Assembly (NCBI GenBank): GCA_038373865.1
Contig: JAXGGA010001639.1
Coordinates: 81,116-145,115, forward strand
Source of the DNA: Uloborus plumipes
Taxonomy: Eukaryota; Arthropoda; Arachnida; Araneae; Uloboridae
Length of the DNA: 64,000 nucleotides
Direction: 5' to 3'
In this document: piece by piece, positions 1-11,000 of the stretch
Numbering within the stretch: position 1 is the first letter of the stretch
Layout of the letters: each line of letters opens with the position of its first letter
Program-made: the position numbers and the translations under genes
The notes under the pieces: model-generated
What the model saw: the letters and a program-made list of their open reading frames with translations, nothing else
Databases searched by the model: none
What the model was told of the DNA's origin: nothing

Positions 1-862
1 GTTTCATGCTTGTTGCACTTGCTGTGTCAATACTAGGACCGTCATTGCTGACTGTGGATGATGCTCGAGGTGTCATTCCATGATATCCCATACGTTATCA
101 ATTGGAGACAGGCCTGGTGATTTTGCAGGTCATGGCAACATGTCAGCACTCTGTAGAGCACATTGCGTTACAGCAGCGATGTGAGGACGAGCGTTATCCG
201 GTTGGAAAACGCCCCCTTGAATGCTACTCATGAAGGGCTGTACTACTGGTTAAATTAACAGACTGACGACAAATTTTCAGTCAGTGAGTTTGGGATAACC
301 ACAAGAATGCCCCTGCTGTCGTAGGATATTGCTCCAGAGACCATAACTCCAGAAGTGAGTCCCGTGTGTCTAGGCCGTAGACCGCTTGGATGCAGGCGGT
401 CCCCTGGCCTCCTTCTGACCAATATACAGCCACCACTGGCACTAATTCAGAATCTGCTTTCATCAAAACTTACAACAGATATCCACTCCGACCTCCAGTG
501 AGCTCTGTCGTGGCACCACTGCCGTCGGAAAAGGCAATAGTTTGCAGTCAATGGAATACCGGCTACAGGCTGCCAGGCTCGGAGCTGTCCTTGAAGTAAA
601 CAGTTTCTTACTGTTCCTTGGGTCACGAGGGTACCAACTGCAGCTCGAATGTCAGCCGCAGATGCAGTACGATGCGCCACAGCCGTACGCAAGATTCGGC
701 GATCTTCCTTCTCAGTCGTGCCACGTGGCAGCTCGGAACTCGATCTTCTTGAGGTAGTACCATCCCTTGCCCATAGCTTCCAATAATCATGCATGGTGGA
801 AACATTCCCACCCAAGTCTTTCTGCAATATCTCGAAATGAAAATCCACCTTCTCGTAGCCAA
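1..862 (-). pseudogene. Tc1 transposase pseudogene
   Basis: Minus-strand frames give, in order, a helix-turn-helix start, a basic linker, and the three catalytic blocks of a Tc1-type DDE transposase. The first block reads SFDESRF near 450. The second is an intact QPDNARPH block near 160-190. The last reads SPIDNVWD near 85, with Asp where Tc1 family members usually have Glu. Stop codons and frame changes fall between the blocks, including one just after the first catalytic motif. An active enzyme would cut and paste the element at TA; this copy cannot make one. The largest uninterrupted piece is 447-848. Confidence 0.85.
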
Positions 863-1172
863 TTTGTACGGCCTCGTTTAAACTCGGTGAGCTGTTGATA
901 ATGGCTTCTTCGTCTTCTTAAAAGGTATTCCTGGCTGACATGAACGTAATTAGTCCAATTTCACGGAAAAATAATACACACGAGCTTCACAACACGCTTT
1001 TAAAACAAGCCTTATTTGCATGTTCTGAGTGACGCCAGCTGCTCCACACTTATGCGCGGAACACGAAATTTCAATCGATGTCATCTTTCAGTTGTATAAA
1101 CACGCCTACCAAATTTCGTTCATCTAATACAAGTCTTTCTTGGTGTTGGGATTTTTTTTTTTCCGCCAGTGT
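1..1172 (-). mobile_element. Tc1-like DNA transposon, cut by the window edge
   Basis: Read on the minus strand, the element begins at 1172 with CACTGGCGGAAAAA next to a TA, the usual Tc1 terminal arrangement. It then runs through a short leader into a decayed transposase that leaves the window at base 1. The other terminal repeat lies outside the window. The protein family is unmistakable, but the copy is dead because its frame is broken several times. Confidence 0.85.
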
Positions 1173-1306
1173 ATTTTATATTCCATAAAGATACATCTAG
1201 GCTGCCAAAAAGTCACAAAGTATATTTGAAACAATTTAAAAACCGTTACTTATTGATAGTTTATAAAATCGAGGTTGATATACTTAAAAAATAGAGTAGG
1301 GGAGGT

Positions 1307-1746
1307 CGGGGCAGGTTTACGCATGGGGCACGTTTATGCAGCGCACTTTTTCAGAAACGTGTTCTAGTTTGATAAACATCGGTGACGACAGACTCATCCG
1401 GGCACCTATCGGATATTCTCACAAGAATTTTAGCTTCAGTCGAGCTTCTGCCTAGCGCGCAGCGAGGATTATCTGTTTTCTGCCAAGGTGAGTAAGTTTT
1501 GTTTCTAAACCTTAGTGTGAACAAATAATACTTTGTTAAAGATAAACAAATATATGAACGAACGCAGAATTTAATGCTCTTTTTAAAAATGCAATTGTTG
1601 TGACGGAAATGTTATTCTATTTGGTTGTACATTAAAAATAAGCTAAAAAGTAACGACGGGGCACGTTTACGCATCGACGTCGGGGCACGTTTACGCAGTA
1701 AGAGCGCGCGTAAACGTGCCCCGAGGTCGATGCGTAAATATGCCCC
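1307..1746. repeat. left subterminal array of the CGTAAACGTGCCCCG motif
   Basis: About six copies of the motif, some imperfect, in both orientations: near 1307, 1325, 1657, 1681, 1706 and 1725. They flank the left terminal repeat of the pogo-like element. Pogo/CENP-B-type transposases bind short DNA boxes, so these are plausibly binding sites. The 82- and 103-codon frames across this stretch are motif translations and not genes. Confidence 0.75.
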
Positions 1747-1884
1747 AGAAGCTTTTTCAGCACCTGGTTCAAAGGTTCCATTGGCTGCAGAGGCAACATT
1801 GGCTCCAAAGATGCCATCGATTCCAGAGGTCCCAGTACAAGATGAGATGAGAGGTCGCATAACGGCTCAGTTTGGATATTCCAA

Positions 1885-2885
1885 ACATCAAGCGTACGTA
1901 AATGTTATATATGGGCGATTCTCTGTAAACTGGTAATTGGCTGTCCGGACTGAGTATTTTAAAAATAATTAAGTGTAATAAAGTAATTATCGCTCTTAAT
2001 ACAAGTAAAGCATTAATACTTTGTGGCCCAATTGCATTTGGAGTGATAACAATTTAATTTTTTCTAGAAATTATCTAAGCGCCAAAAACACAGTCCCCTG
2101 GCTGTCCCAATCCCATAGTCTAACTGTTAAAGATAGTATTTCAAAAAACCTATTAACACTATATAAATTTGACAATTAATGTCTAAAAATAGAATAATGA
2201 AGCTATATTTTTCTTATGAAATAAGGTAAAATTACTTTTTTCTAAAACTTAAAATTGTCATGTAAATTCTATCCGGGGTATTTTCAAACAGTCCCCTGCA
2301 ACAAATTCAAAGCTGTAATACGAAAAATCTATAAGTTTTGCAAATTCTTTTTGGCATGAAGCTTAAAGTAATCAGTGTGAATTTGCCGAAATCGCCGAGA
2401 ACGGTGTTGAAACGCTACTTTGCTTAGTTTGAGAGCCATATTTGTGATGAAAGTATGTATCAGGGTCGTTGCGAAAACAACCCCTTGTCCTCTGGGAAGT
2501 GATTTTATTAATGTCAATTAATTTAATTATAAAATATATTAGTTATTATGTCTACGATTTGTGCCTAAATTTATAGGTAGTCTCGTAACTAATTATGTTC
2601 CAATAGTTTTGCAGATATTACGCAACAAAGAGCAAAAACACAGTCACCTGGCACAGTCCCCTGCCTAGTTATACTAGGCGGGGGACTTACCCCCTAACAC
2701 GATTTATCAGAAAAACACAAACTTCAATCGGCCCTCTTTCAAACCAAAGTAATGGATTCATTTTCTGAGCAATAGTATTATAATTATACGAACATTTCAA
2801 AAAACTGTGCCTGGACAGATTTCGTGTGAAAAATGACGAGTTTACAGAAAATCCCCCATATATGTCCGTAAAGTAAGTTTCTCTA
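1885..2885. repeat. inner inverted repeat with repeated CACAGTCCCCTG motif
   Basis: About 60 bp near 1885-1945 are repeated in inverse orientation near 2810-2885; both contain an ATATATGGG(C/G)GATT core followed by a CTGTAAACT-type block. Between them ACAGTCCCCTG occurs near 2088, 2289 and 2652, with a variant near 2640. This looks like another decayed element inside the pogo-like transposon. No coding capacity or clear target duplication is seen. Confidence 0.45.
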
Positions 2886-3250
2886 TTTTCCACGAGCTCA
2901 CGAATCGGTGCTATGCTCAATCTAGCGACCTTTAGCGTGTAGCTTGAACTCTCCTCTCAACATCTCCACCCTGTTGAACTCGCTGTAACATTTAGTATGG
3001 TTTTGCCAGCCATTAAGAATGCCGCTCGCGATTTCATGCGAATGCCGCTCGCGCGCTAAGTGCGATCAGGGATACTTTTTTTGTGTAACAAAGGAAATTC
3101 GACGACGGAAATTCAGTGCCCATTGAACTTGGGGGGGGGATGGGCACAATTGCTGGGGGAAGAAAAATGTATTCGAAAATTTTTGATTTTTAATTAAAAT
3201 TAAGTTACTATATTTGTATTATCCTCGTTTGTGCAGGTGTTCGAGCTTAA

Positions 3251-4541
3251 GAGCAAGAATCTGAGAAACTGCCACGCCTAGCATTATGAGGTGATTCATG
3301 ACCTCTCAGATTTTCTCCCAAAAATTACCAAATGTTTATTATCTTATTGAAAGACCAAATCCAGAATGTTTTGCTCTAAAGTTGAGTTGTTTAGTTTTTA
3401 TGGATCCCCAAAGTTGAAGGTGCGGCATCAAAAATTAAGCGGATTTTCAAGACATGGAAATTGCTGTGAGCCAAAACTCTTACCAGGAACTGTTAAACTG
3501 CAATTTTCTTTTTGTATATGGAATAAAGAAGGTTGAAACTTTACAAAATGAATGTTAATTTGTGGTAAATTGTTGCCGTAAGGTCAGTGAAGGCCCTCAA
3601 AACAGGGCATTTTTGACGTTTTTTAGCGTTTTTGAGGTCCAAAAACAGCTTGTACATTTCAGTTTGCACGGCAAAACTAGTGTCGTTTGAAAGACCAGTG
3701 ACCAGTGAAAGACCATTTTAAAATAATGTATAAATAACCGAGGAAAGTTCAACGTGCTTTTAGTTGCGTAAGGCCGAAATATGAAAAATGTCGTATTTTA
3801 CCGATATTCAAACGGTCATAACTTCCTCTGCCAACAACATATTGAAATATTTTGCACAGAAAAAAATGCACAGAAAAAAATTAATTTTTTGTAAAAAAAA
3901 TTTTCACATTTCGCCTCAAAGGACTCAACTGTTCTGTTAAGACAAAGAATAGAGTATGACATTGGCGAAAAAAATATTTCAATATGTTGTTGGCAGAGGA
4001 AGTTATGACCGTTTGAATATCGGTAAAATATGACATTTTTCATATTTCGGCCTTACGCAATAAAAGCACGTTGAACTTTTCTCAGTTATTTATACATTAT
4101 TTTAAAGTGCTTACACTGATCTTTCAAACGACACTACTTTTGCCGTGCCAACTGAAATGTATAAACTGTTTGGACCTCAAAAACGCCAAAAATGCCCTGT
4201 TTTGAGGGCCTTCACTGACCTTACGGCAACAACTTAGCACAAATTTAACATTCATTTTGTAAAGTTTCAACCTTCTATATTCCATGTACAAAAAGAAAAT
4301 TGGAGTTAAACAAATCCTGGTAAGAGTGTTGGCTCACAGCAATTTCCATGTCTCGAAAATCCGCTTAATTTTTGATGCCGCAGCTTCAACTTTAGGGGTC
4401 CATAAAAACTAAATAACTCAACTTTAGAGCAAAACATTCTGGATTTGGTCTTTCAATAAGATAATAAACATTTGGTAATTTTTTGGAAAAAATCTGAGAG
4501 GTCATGAATCACAGGCGTGACACTCTCTCAGATTCTTGCTC
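3251..4541. mobile_element. fold-back element inserted at TTAA
   Basis: Two arms of about 600 bp are near-perfect inverse copies around an AT-rich centre near 3850-3970. Both ends begin GAGCAAGAATCTGAGA and both are bordered by TTAA (3247-3250 and 4542-4545). A TTAA duplication is typical of piggyBac- and Kolobok-type transposition; the ends do not decide between them. The element interrupts the coding sequence of the pogo-like transposase. No protein is encoded. Confidence 0.8.
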
Positions 4542-4542
4542 T

Positions 4543-5825
4543 TAACCAAGAAGAAAAGCTTGTGGAATACCTTCTGAAAGCATCTGACATACATTTTGGC
4601 CTTTCGCCAAGAGGAGTGACAACGGAGTGACAGGACCCGATTGGTTTATTTCTTTCCTAAAACGACATAGCAAACTCTCGATTAGGCCCCCTCAAGCTAC
4701 GAGCTTAGCTCGAGCCACAAGTTTTAATCGAGTTAATGTTTCAGCTTTTTTTGATAATTCGACTACTGTGAAAAAAAGACTGAAAGTTGGACCAGGGGAC
4801 ATCTGGAATGTAGATGAGACAGGGATTACAACTCTTCGTAAGACCGACAAAGTTATTGCGCGCAAAGGGTTTCGCCAGACAGGCAAACTGACATCGGGCG
4901 AAAGGGGGACTCTCGTAACAGTGGGCTTTGCAATCAGTGCTGCCGGTGCATTTATTCCCCACTTATTGTTTTCCCAAGAGTCAACTATAAGGAATACTTT
5001 CTGAGAAATGGTCCTGTAGGTAGTGCTGAAGATGTTAACCCATCGGGATGGATGATGGAACACAACTTTTTAAAATTTGCTAAGCATTTTGTGACCAATG
5101 TCAGGTATTCCGTCCCAAAACCACGCCTTCTGATTTTAGATAACCATAAGTCCCATTTGTCAGCGGATTTATTGTACTATTTTAAAGACAGTGGAGTGAC
5201 GCTACTATCATTCCCTCCCCACTGCACTCACAAACTGCAGCCACTTGACCGCACTGTTTTTGGGCCACTCAAAAAAATACATTAACACTGCATGCAATTC
5301 ATGGATGGCTAGTAACAAACGCTCAATGACAATTCATGACATTCCTTCCATTTTGGCATCAACTTAACACCTAGCAGCTACTCCAGCAAGTATAATGGCC
5401 TGGTTTAAAGTGACAGGGATCTATCCATTAAATCCACATGTATTTACTGATATTGATTTCATGCACTTTTACGTCATAGACAGACCGTAACCAACTTCGC
5501 CGACCAATAGCCCTTCCATCAACGCCTCTCTCAGTGCATTAGAAGTCTCTGAGACGCAGAAGCCTTTTGATCCTCCAAGCATTTTTCAAAATAGGCCTTC
5601 CAATTTCGTCACACGTGGACTACGAACCCGAAAAACGTGGAACCCGAACAATTGAGACCTTTTGAAGAAGCAGGACCTAGGCTTGGCACTAAGAAAGGGA
5701 AGAAAAAGAGAAAGTCCGCAATCCTAACTGATTCTCCAGTTAAAGAAGCTCTCAGACAAGAGCAGTTAGAAGCAAAAAAGAAAAAAAAATATTTCACAAC
5801 AAAACAAAAACAAGAAACTACTTAA
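4543..5825 (+). pseudogene. pogo/Tigger-like DDD transposase pseudogene
   Basis: A string of conserved blocks in three frames marks a DDE_1 transposase. QEEKLVEYLL follows the fold-back insertion. [12 protein letters not shown] and SLARATSF are the linker before the core. The catalytic Asp residues are in NVDETG (4813), LDNHKSH (5139) and QPLDRTVFGP (5247). A downstream block, FKVTGIYPLNPHVF (near 5400), precedes a Lys-rich tail (5637-5825). About 25 codons appear missing near 4620. The frame shifts near 4980, and several stops follow 5285. All three catalytic Asp codons survive, but no continuous protein is possible. The nearest animal relatives are Tigger- and Jerky-derived proteins. Confidence 0.85.
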
Positions 5826-5950
5826 ATATTTACTACTTTCTGTGGAAGCAGAACAAAAGAGATCAAAGGAAAAAGAATTAAACCAAAAAATGCCAAAAGG
5901 AAACAGTTGGCGTTGGCACCCTCTGCAAAAATTAACGACTGAAACTACTT

Positions 5951-6264
5951 AGGCAGGAATTCAAGTGAAACACGAACGATCGCAACTCACCATTGCAATC
6001 GCAAATTCCCAAATTTGGATAAGTTGCCATCGCTATAAATGCTAATCGCACTCACGTCACTACGGGTGGAGCCAATAAGAGCTCACAAGCAGTCAGCGAT
6101 CTCCTTTTATTCACCAAGTAGGCTGTGGCGTTTCATCTAGCTCGTTTTTCATAGGCAAACGTCACGCTGACGTCACGATGTTTTTATCAAGAAACGTTCT
6201 AATGTAATTCACTTCCAGTAGCGATTGCAATATGCAATCGCCTGTTTCACTTGAATTCCTGCCT
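5951..6264. mobile_element. MITE with AGGCAGGAATTCAAGTGAAAC ends
   Basis: An inverted repeat of about 20 bp (AGGCAGGAATTCAAGTGAAA) closes the element at both ends, followed inward by GCGATTGC-type sequence. It is 314 bp long and non-coding. Its interior (6055-6187) matches 54039-54177, so the two places share an ancestor. The superfamily is not clear because the target duplication is ambiguous. Confidence 0.65.
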
Positions 6265-6370
6265 TAGTCATTGTCATCATCACTTCACTTCGTCATTAGA
6301 ATCGTTCTCTATTTTAATCGACAATAAGCCCTATGTTTTCCGTTCATCCTACAAAATATTCTTTTATTAA

Positions 6371-6892
6371 TTTTCTTTATTTTTTTGTTAGTAAAAACTG
6401 CAACTTTGTTGGTTAAAATGACTAAGTAGTTTCAGTTGTTAATCGGCAATAAGCCCTGAGTTTGCAGTTTATCTAAAAAATGTTCTTTTATAAATTATCT
6501 GTATTTTTTATTTTCAAACAGTACTTGAAGTTATAAATAAAACATTTTAAATTAATTAAAAATTCATTTCTCTCAATACTTGGCTTTTTAATTAATTTTC
6601 TTTATTTTTTTGTTAATATTTAAATAATATTTAATTTCTTTATTTTTTTGTTTAATTTTCTTTATTTTCTTGGATTAATTTTCTTTATTTTTTTGTTAGT
6701 AAAAACTGCAACTTTGTTGGTTAAAATGACTAAGTAGTTTCAGTTGTTAATCGGCAATAAGCCCTGAGTTTGCAGTTTATCTAAAAAATGTTCTTTTATA
6801 AATTATCTGTATTTTTTATTTTCAAACAGTACTTGAAGTTATAAATAAAACATTTTAAATTAATTAAAAATTCATTTCTCTCAATACTTGGC
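6371..6892. repeat. 214-bp direct duplication with spacer
   Basis: 6371-6584 and 6679-6892 are near-identical, separated by about 95 bp of TTCTTTATTTTTT-type filler. A weaker third copy seems to start near 6300. The duplication lies inside the pogo-like element, just before its right motif array. Confidence 0.8.
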
Positions 6893-6900
6893 ACTCTAAT

Positions 6901-7216
6901 AACGTGCCCCGAATTGCGTAAACGTGCCCCGAAGTTACGCAAACGCACCAAGAAGTTGCGTAAACGTGCCCCGATGTCGATGCGTAAACGTGCCCCGCCA
7001 AATGCGTAAACTTGCCCCGGATACGGGGCACTTTTACGCAACAGACTTTGTCCTAAATATTATTTTTTTAACGCTTAAATACAAACACAAGGCGAAAACT
7101 GAATGCATAAATTTGAACTTCATTAAATGCTTAGTAAGAAAATAACGTTTGAAATTTCCTAAATTGAAACATAAAAATTAGAAAATTCACGGAAAAAAAT
7201 CCGCGTTAACGTGTCC
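6901..7216. repeat. right subterminal array of the CGTAAACGTGCCCCG motif
   Basis: About eight copies, mostly in one orientation and spaced about 21-24 bp between 6901 and 7045, with one inverted copy near 7023 and a variant near 7203. The array mirrors 1307-1746. The 81-codon minus-strand frame here, with repeated GARLRN, is a translation of the motif. Confidence 0.75.
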
Positions 7217-7228
7217 CGGTCTCCCCTA

Positions 7229-8284
7229 GTATGCTTCTGAATAAATTGTATCGATTTATAAGTATTTCAGTGCAGAATATTTCAACGAGAAAAATTGATT
7301 TCCTCGTGTCATATTCTGACGGCTCAGTGAAAATAATATCCGGTACAACTCTGCGAATTTTTTAATGTATATTTTAAAATAAAAAATCTTTCATTAGCTT
7401 TTAATTTATTACTATTTTTTGTCTAAAAGTCTATTGTTATATTTCTACTTGGCTCGTTTAATTTCATATTTTATACTTAAAGTTCGTTTTCATTTGCCTT
7501 TCAAAGAGAATATTATTGTAAAGGGTTTTATTTTCAACATGAGAGCTTTATATACAAATATTTTTTCTCATTTCAAATAAAGGAAGTGAATTGAAACATC
7601 TAAAAATTAAACAAAAATAGTGCTGGAAATGAACTATAGCAAAATTTTCACTGAAAATTTTAGATTAAGGGGAAAAAAAAACTTTTACTTCTATACTTTT
7701 TACTTAATTTTTTTTTTACAAAAACATTTTTGAGAATACTGAGATAAAATTTCTCGTTAAATTAATTCACACAATATTACTTAAATTAAAAAAAATATCA
7801 ACGAGGTAAAGATTTCTTATTGTGTTTATTGAGGTTGAAATTCAAATCCGAGATTGAAATTAAAGTGTGCCTGCTATTAAACAAGATTAATATAGTAGCC
7901 AAGATTTTGTCGATATTGATAAATTGTGGACCAAAGTTAGTTTTAGCAGAACATTTACGTATTTATATTTTCAAGCCCAAAAGTTTTATCACAGTGGATT
8001 TCCTAATGCTAACAAATCTGTTCCTTGATTATTTCTTTCCAAATTAGGTATATACACTTTTATCCTTCCATTCAATTATTGACAAATCTATATTCGTCGG
8101 AAAGAATGGGAATTTAAAAGGAGCAGATAAATGAAAATTCATCAGACTGAAAGCCGATTAGGAGTTGAAGCTGAAAGTAGATTTAAACCGTCTGTCTCAG
8201 CTTAGAATAAATCTCAAAAATATTCCAAAAGGGAACTAAGCCGAATAAATCTAAGAATACATATAGCATTGTTGTGAAGGAATA
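7229..8284. other. AT-rich stretch, nothing recognised
   Basis: About 1 kb of very AT-rich DNA with homopolymer runs. The one 75-codon frame (7820-8047) has low-complexity composition and no motif. I see no gene, RNA or element boundary. Confidence 0.5.
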
Positions 8285-9178
8285 CATGGTGTGTATTTTA
8301 AGTAATGAGAATAAGTCCACAAAAATAATTTATTAGAGATATCGCTACAAATCTTTAGTAGTCTTCAAAATATACTCTTTGAGCATCTTCACACTTCAAC
8401 AGGTGACATTTCCACGCTTCGTGCGCCCCCTGGTAGCCACCAACTGAAGCATCCCTCAGGGCATGCGTGCAAGCCCTTTTGCCATCATCTAGAGTCTCGT
8501 GGTGGCGCATTTTGGGGGCGGTTTTCACTTTAGGGAAGAGGAGAAGGTCTGCTGGGGGGAGGGGGTCAAGGTTGGGGCTTTAGGGAGACTGTGGAAGATC
8601 TTTTGAAACGGCCTTATGGTTTTGCTTTTAAACTTCCGTTAAAACTTTCAGCACGAGTTTGTCGCAAATCTTCCTCATCCCAAGATCCTCACTGATGATT
8701 TTGTACACAACTATTTTATCCATTTCTAGCTGTTCTGTGATCATGCGAACACTTAAACGCAGGTCTGTGTTCAGAAAATTTCGCACACATTGCTCGTTTT
8801 CTGCAGTTCTTGATGTTGACGTGTGACCTGCACTGAGTTCGTCCTCCACGCTCCCTTTGCTTTCTTTAAACATTTTCTGCTATCTAAAACTTAAGCTTGC
8901 AATAAGCTTTAACTGCCATAAGCTTGCTGAATAATTCCAATCAAAATTTGATTGCGTAACGCTGTTCAATGCTTTATCGCATTTTGAGCTTGCACACACT
9001 TTTTTAAAGAGGTCTACGTCTCACGTGATCCCGCCTCAACTAAAGCCAGCAAGCGACTGCCGAGTGAAGCGTTATCAAGGTCGAAGGCCACACTACCGAC
9101 TACAACCGGTCAGAGCGTCCTCTGTCGTACAGCCGCGTCAGGACAAAAATATTCTCATTACTTAAAATACAGACCTTG
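8285..9178 (-). mobile_element. internally deleted mariner, copy 1
   Basis: Ends are CA(A/T)GGTGTGTATTTTAAG in inverse orientation, bordered by TA at 8283-8284 and 9179-9180. Inside, on the minus strand, are the two outer parts of a mariner transposase with the catalytic middle missing. A second copy with the same deletion is at 40759-44863. Confidence 0.85.
8400..8873 (-). pseudogene. mariner transposase fragments (N- and C-terminal ends)
   Basis: The minus-strand frame 8628-8873 carries the N-terminal DNA-binding part of a mariner transposase, with FKESKGSVEDE, the SVRMITEQLEM helix-turn-helix and the EDLGMRKICDKLV linker. Downstream (8400-8580) are C-terminal blocks resembling LFPKVKTA and HEAWKC. 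The catalytic core between them is deleted, so this copy could only be moved by an enzyme supplied elsewhere. Confidence 0.8.
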
Positions 9179-9180
9179 TA

Positions 9181-9735
9181 TTTAGAAAGAGACTTTATTA
9201 GTATTTAACAGAGTGATCTAAAAGTTTTAAGGAGATCAAACCAAGGAGATATCAGTTACAATAATGCGAACATTATTCCAAAAGTAAGGTTACATTTTAC
9301 CTTTAGGAGTTACTTTCTGTTTCACTAAAACAGAATTGGGTTTATTTTATAGAAAACTAGAAGAATATAAGCAGAAACAGATGGATAAAACTAGGAATAA
9401 TTTTTAATTTAGCAAGGTGAAATGTACAGCTCAAATTTCTTATTTTTAATGTTTTAACATGTTCAAAAAAAAATCTGTGGACATTTGTATATTTTTATAA
9501 TTATTTAGAATTCGTGCAAACTAATTATAGAGAAAGAAGCACTCACATTGTGGTTTACAAAATCATCAGTAGTTTCTTCGGAAATAGTTGAAGTTCTCAA
9601 ATATGCCATTTGCTGACTTTCTTACACTTATCTAAAAACTATGGATTGCTATAAGATTTAATAATAAAATATGATTGTAAGAATTCAGAAATATGTATCT
9701 GAAATTAATCATTGCATTCAGGCTTCAATTACATT
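9181..9735. other. AT-rich stretch, nothing recognised
   Basis: No reading frame, terminal repeat or tandem structure stands out. Confidence 0.45.
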
Positions 9736-9737
9736 AC

Positions 9738-9844
9738 CCAGGTAGCACAAAAAACGTTTAAACGTTTCATAAACGTTTTTAATCCGTTGTCACAACGTTA
9801 ATAACCTTTTTACAACCTTTAAAAAACGAAGTGTGCTACTTGGG
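9738..9844. mobile_element. 107-bp MITE, CCCAGGTAGCACA family, copy 1
   Basis: CCCAGGTAGCACA at the left end matches the inverse TGTGCTACTTGGG at the right end, with TA on both sides (9736-9737 and 9845-9846). The interior has repeated AACGTTT/AAACGTT words. A second copy is at 58579-58686. This one landed inside the ATTA duplication of the neighbouring element at 9847. Confidence 0.85.
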
Positions 9845-11000
9845 TAGGTTCATTCCATGTCAAGTGTCCCAAATTTCGAGAAAATCCCCCACTCGACCCC
9901 CTCCGAATTTGATGAAATTTTTTTTTTGGAAGTACATATAAGACTTGCATGAAGCTATACCAAATTATAGCTCCATAATCGCTATAGTGCAGCCAATATA
10001 AATTATTTTGTAAAGGCCTCTTTTTCGTGTCTTGAAAAAAAAAGACCAAATCGTCAAGTTTGTGCTTTTATTGCTCGCGACCTAAGACGATTATATGGCT
10101 CAAATTTGGTGATTCTGATCACTGTTTAGGGTAGAATAGCCTACTTGTGTAACAAAAGCTCAAAGCACTGTAGATTTTTTGCAATTTGCTGCCAAAGTTG
10201 GTAAAAAATCGTATTTTGGCAAATTTTGACCATACGTTATCAGCTTGTATCTGCTGAAAGAATGACTTTCTGAAGCTAATTCTTTCCTCGTTTGTAGTCT
10301 GATAGTTCGTCCGAAAGGTGTGCAAGTGGCATCTTGATAGCTCAAATAATTGCTGAATTATGCGAGTTGAAATTCCAGTTAAAATTTTTTTTCTCAATTT
10401 TGTCTCAATTTCAAAGGGCAATATCTCAAAAGGGTCATCTTGAATTTCAATTTTCTTTACATTATTGGAAAGAGAACACTTTTCTTAACTGAAAAACGTT
10501 GGTTTTATTTTTGAGACAAACCAGTTTCAAGGGGATATTGCAGATCAAAAATGTGTACGTCTATCCACGTGAAATCAAACAAAAAAAGACATAGACCTTA
10601 AAAGTTCATGTCAATCTGTTCTATTATAATTTACAGGAGCTATTGTACTTATGTTCTGATGAAAAAACCTATTTTTAGATATTTTTGAACTTTAATTTTT
10701 GTGTGCGCATCCGTAAAAACTCAAGAAACGGCAAAAAATAAAGTTTCGTTTTTAACAAAAAGAATTATCTTTTTATTGCTGCTAAAAGAGCTTGAGTCTT
10801 TTCCTATGTGTTATTTTAAAGCTCTTGAAATAGAATTTCGGATGATATGTCACTTGGCAAAGTTGTATGTCATTAATATTTCAAGGTCATAAAAAGCATT
10901 TTCCCATTTTTCATCATTTTCCTTTATAGGCAAATTGCAAGCATAGGCTGAATGTCCTAGACACATCCTCGGCAGTATGAAGAATGGATTTTTAATTACT

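Larger units (their letters stand above)
1299..7226 (+). mobile_element. pogo-like DNA transposon with nested insertions
   Basis: The left end reads GGGGAGGTCGGGGCAGG after TA at 1297-1298. The right end is its imperfect inverse, ending CTCCCC before TA at 7227-7228. Both subterminal regions carry many copies of a 17-bp motif, TGCGTAAACGTGCCCCG. A transposase pseudogene of the pogo/Tigger (DDE_1) type sits inside at 4543-5825. The 5.9-kb length is inflated by an inner inverted-repeat block (1885-2885), a fold-back element (3251-4541), a MITE (5951-6264) and a direct duplication (6371-6892). The transposase, TA duplication and GGGG-type ends agree on the family. Confidence 0.8.

Noticed and set aside
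1612..1936. Arg-rich small proteins on either strand
   Set aside because: They arise from CGTAAACGTGCCCCG repeats read as codons; the same effect is seen at 6796-7145.
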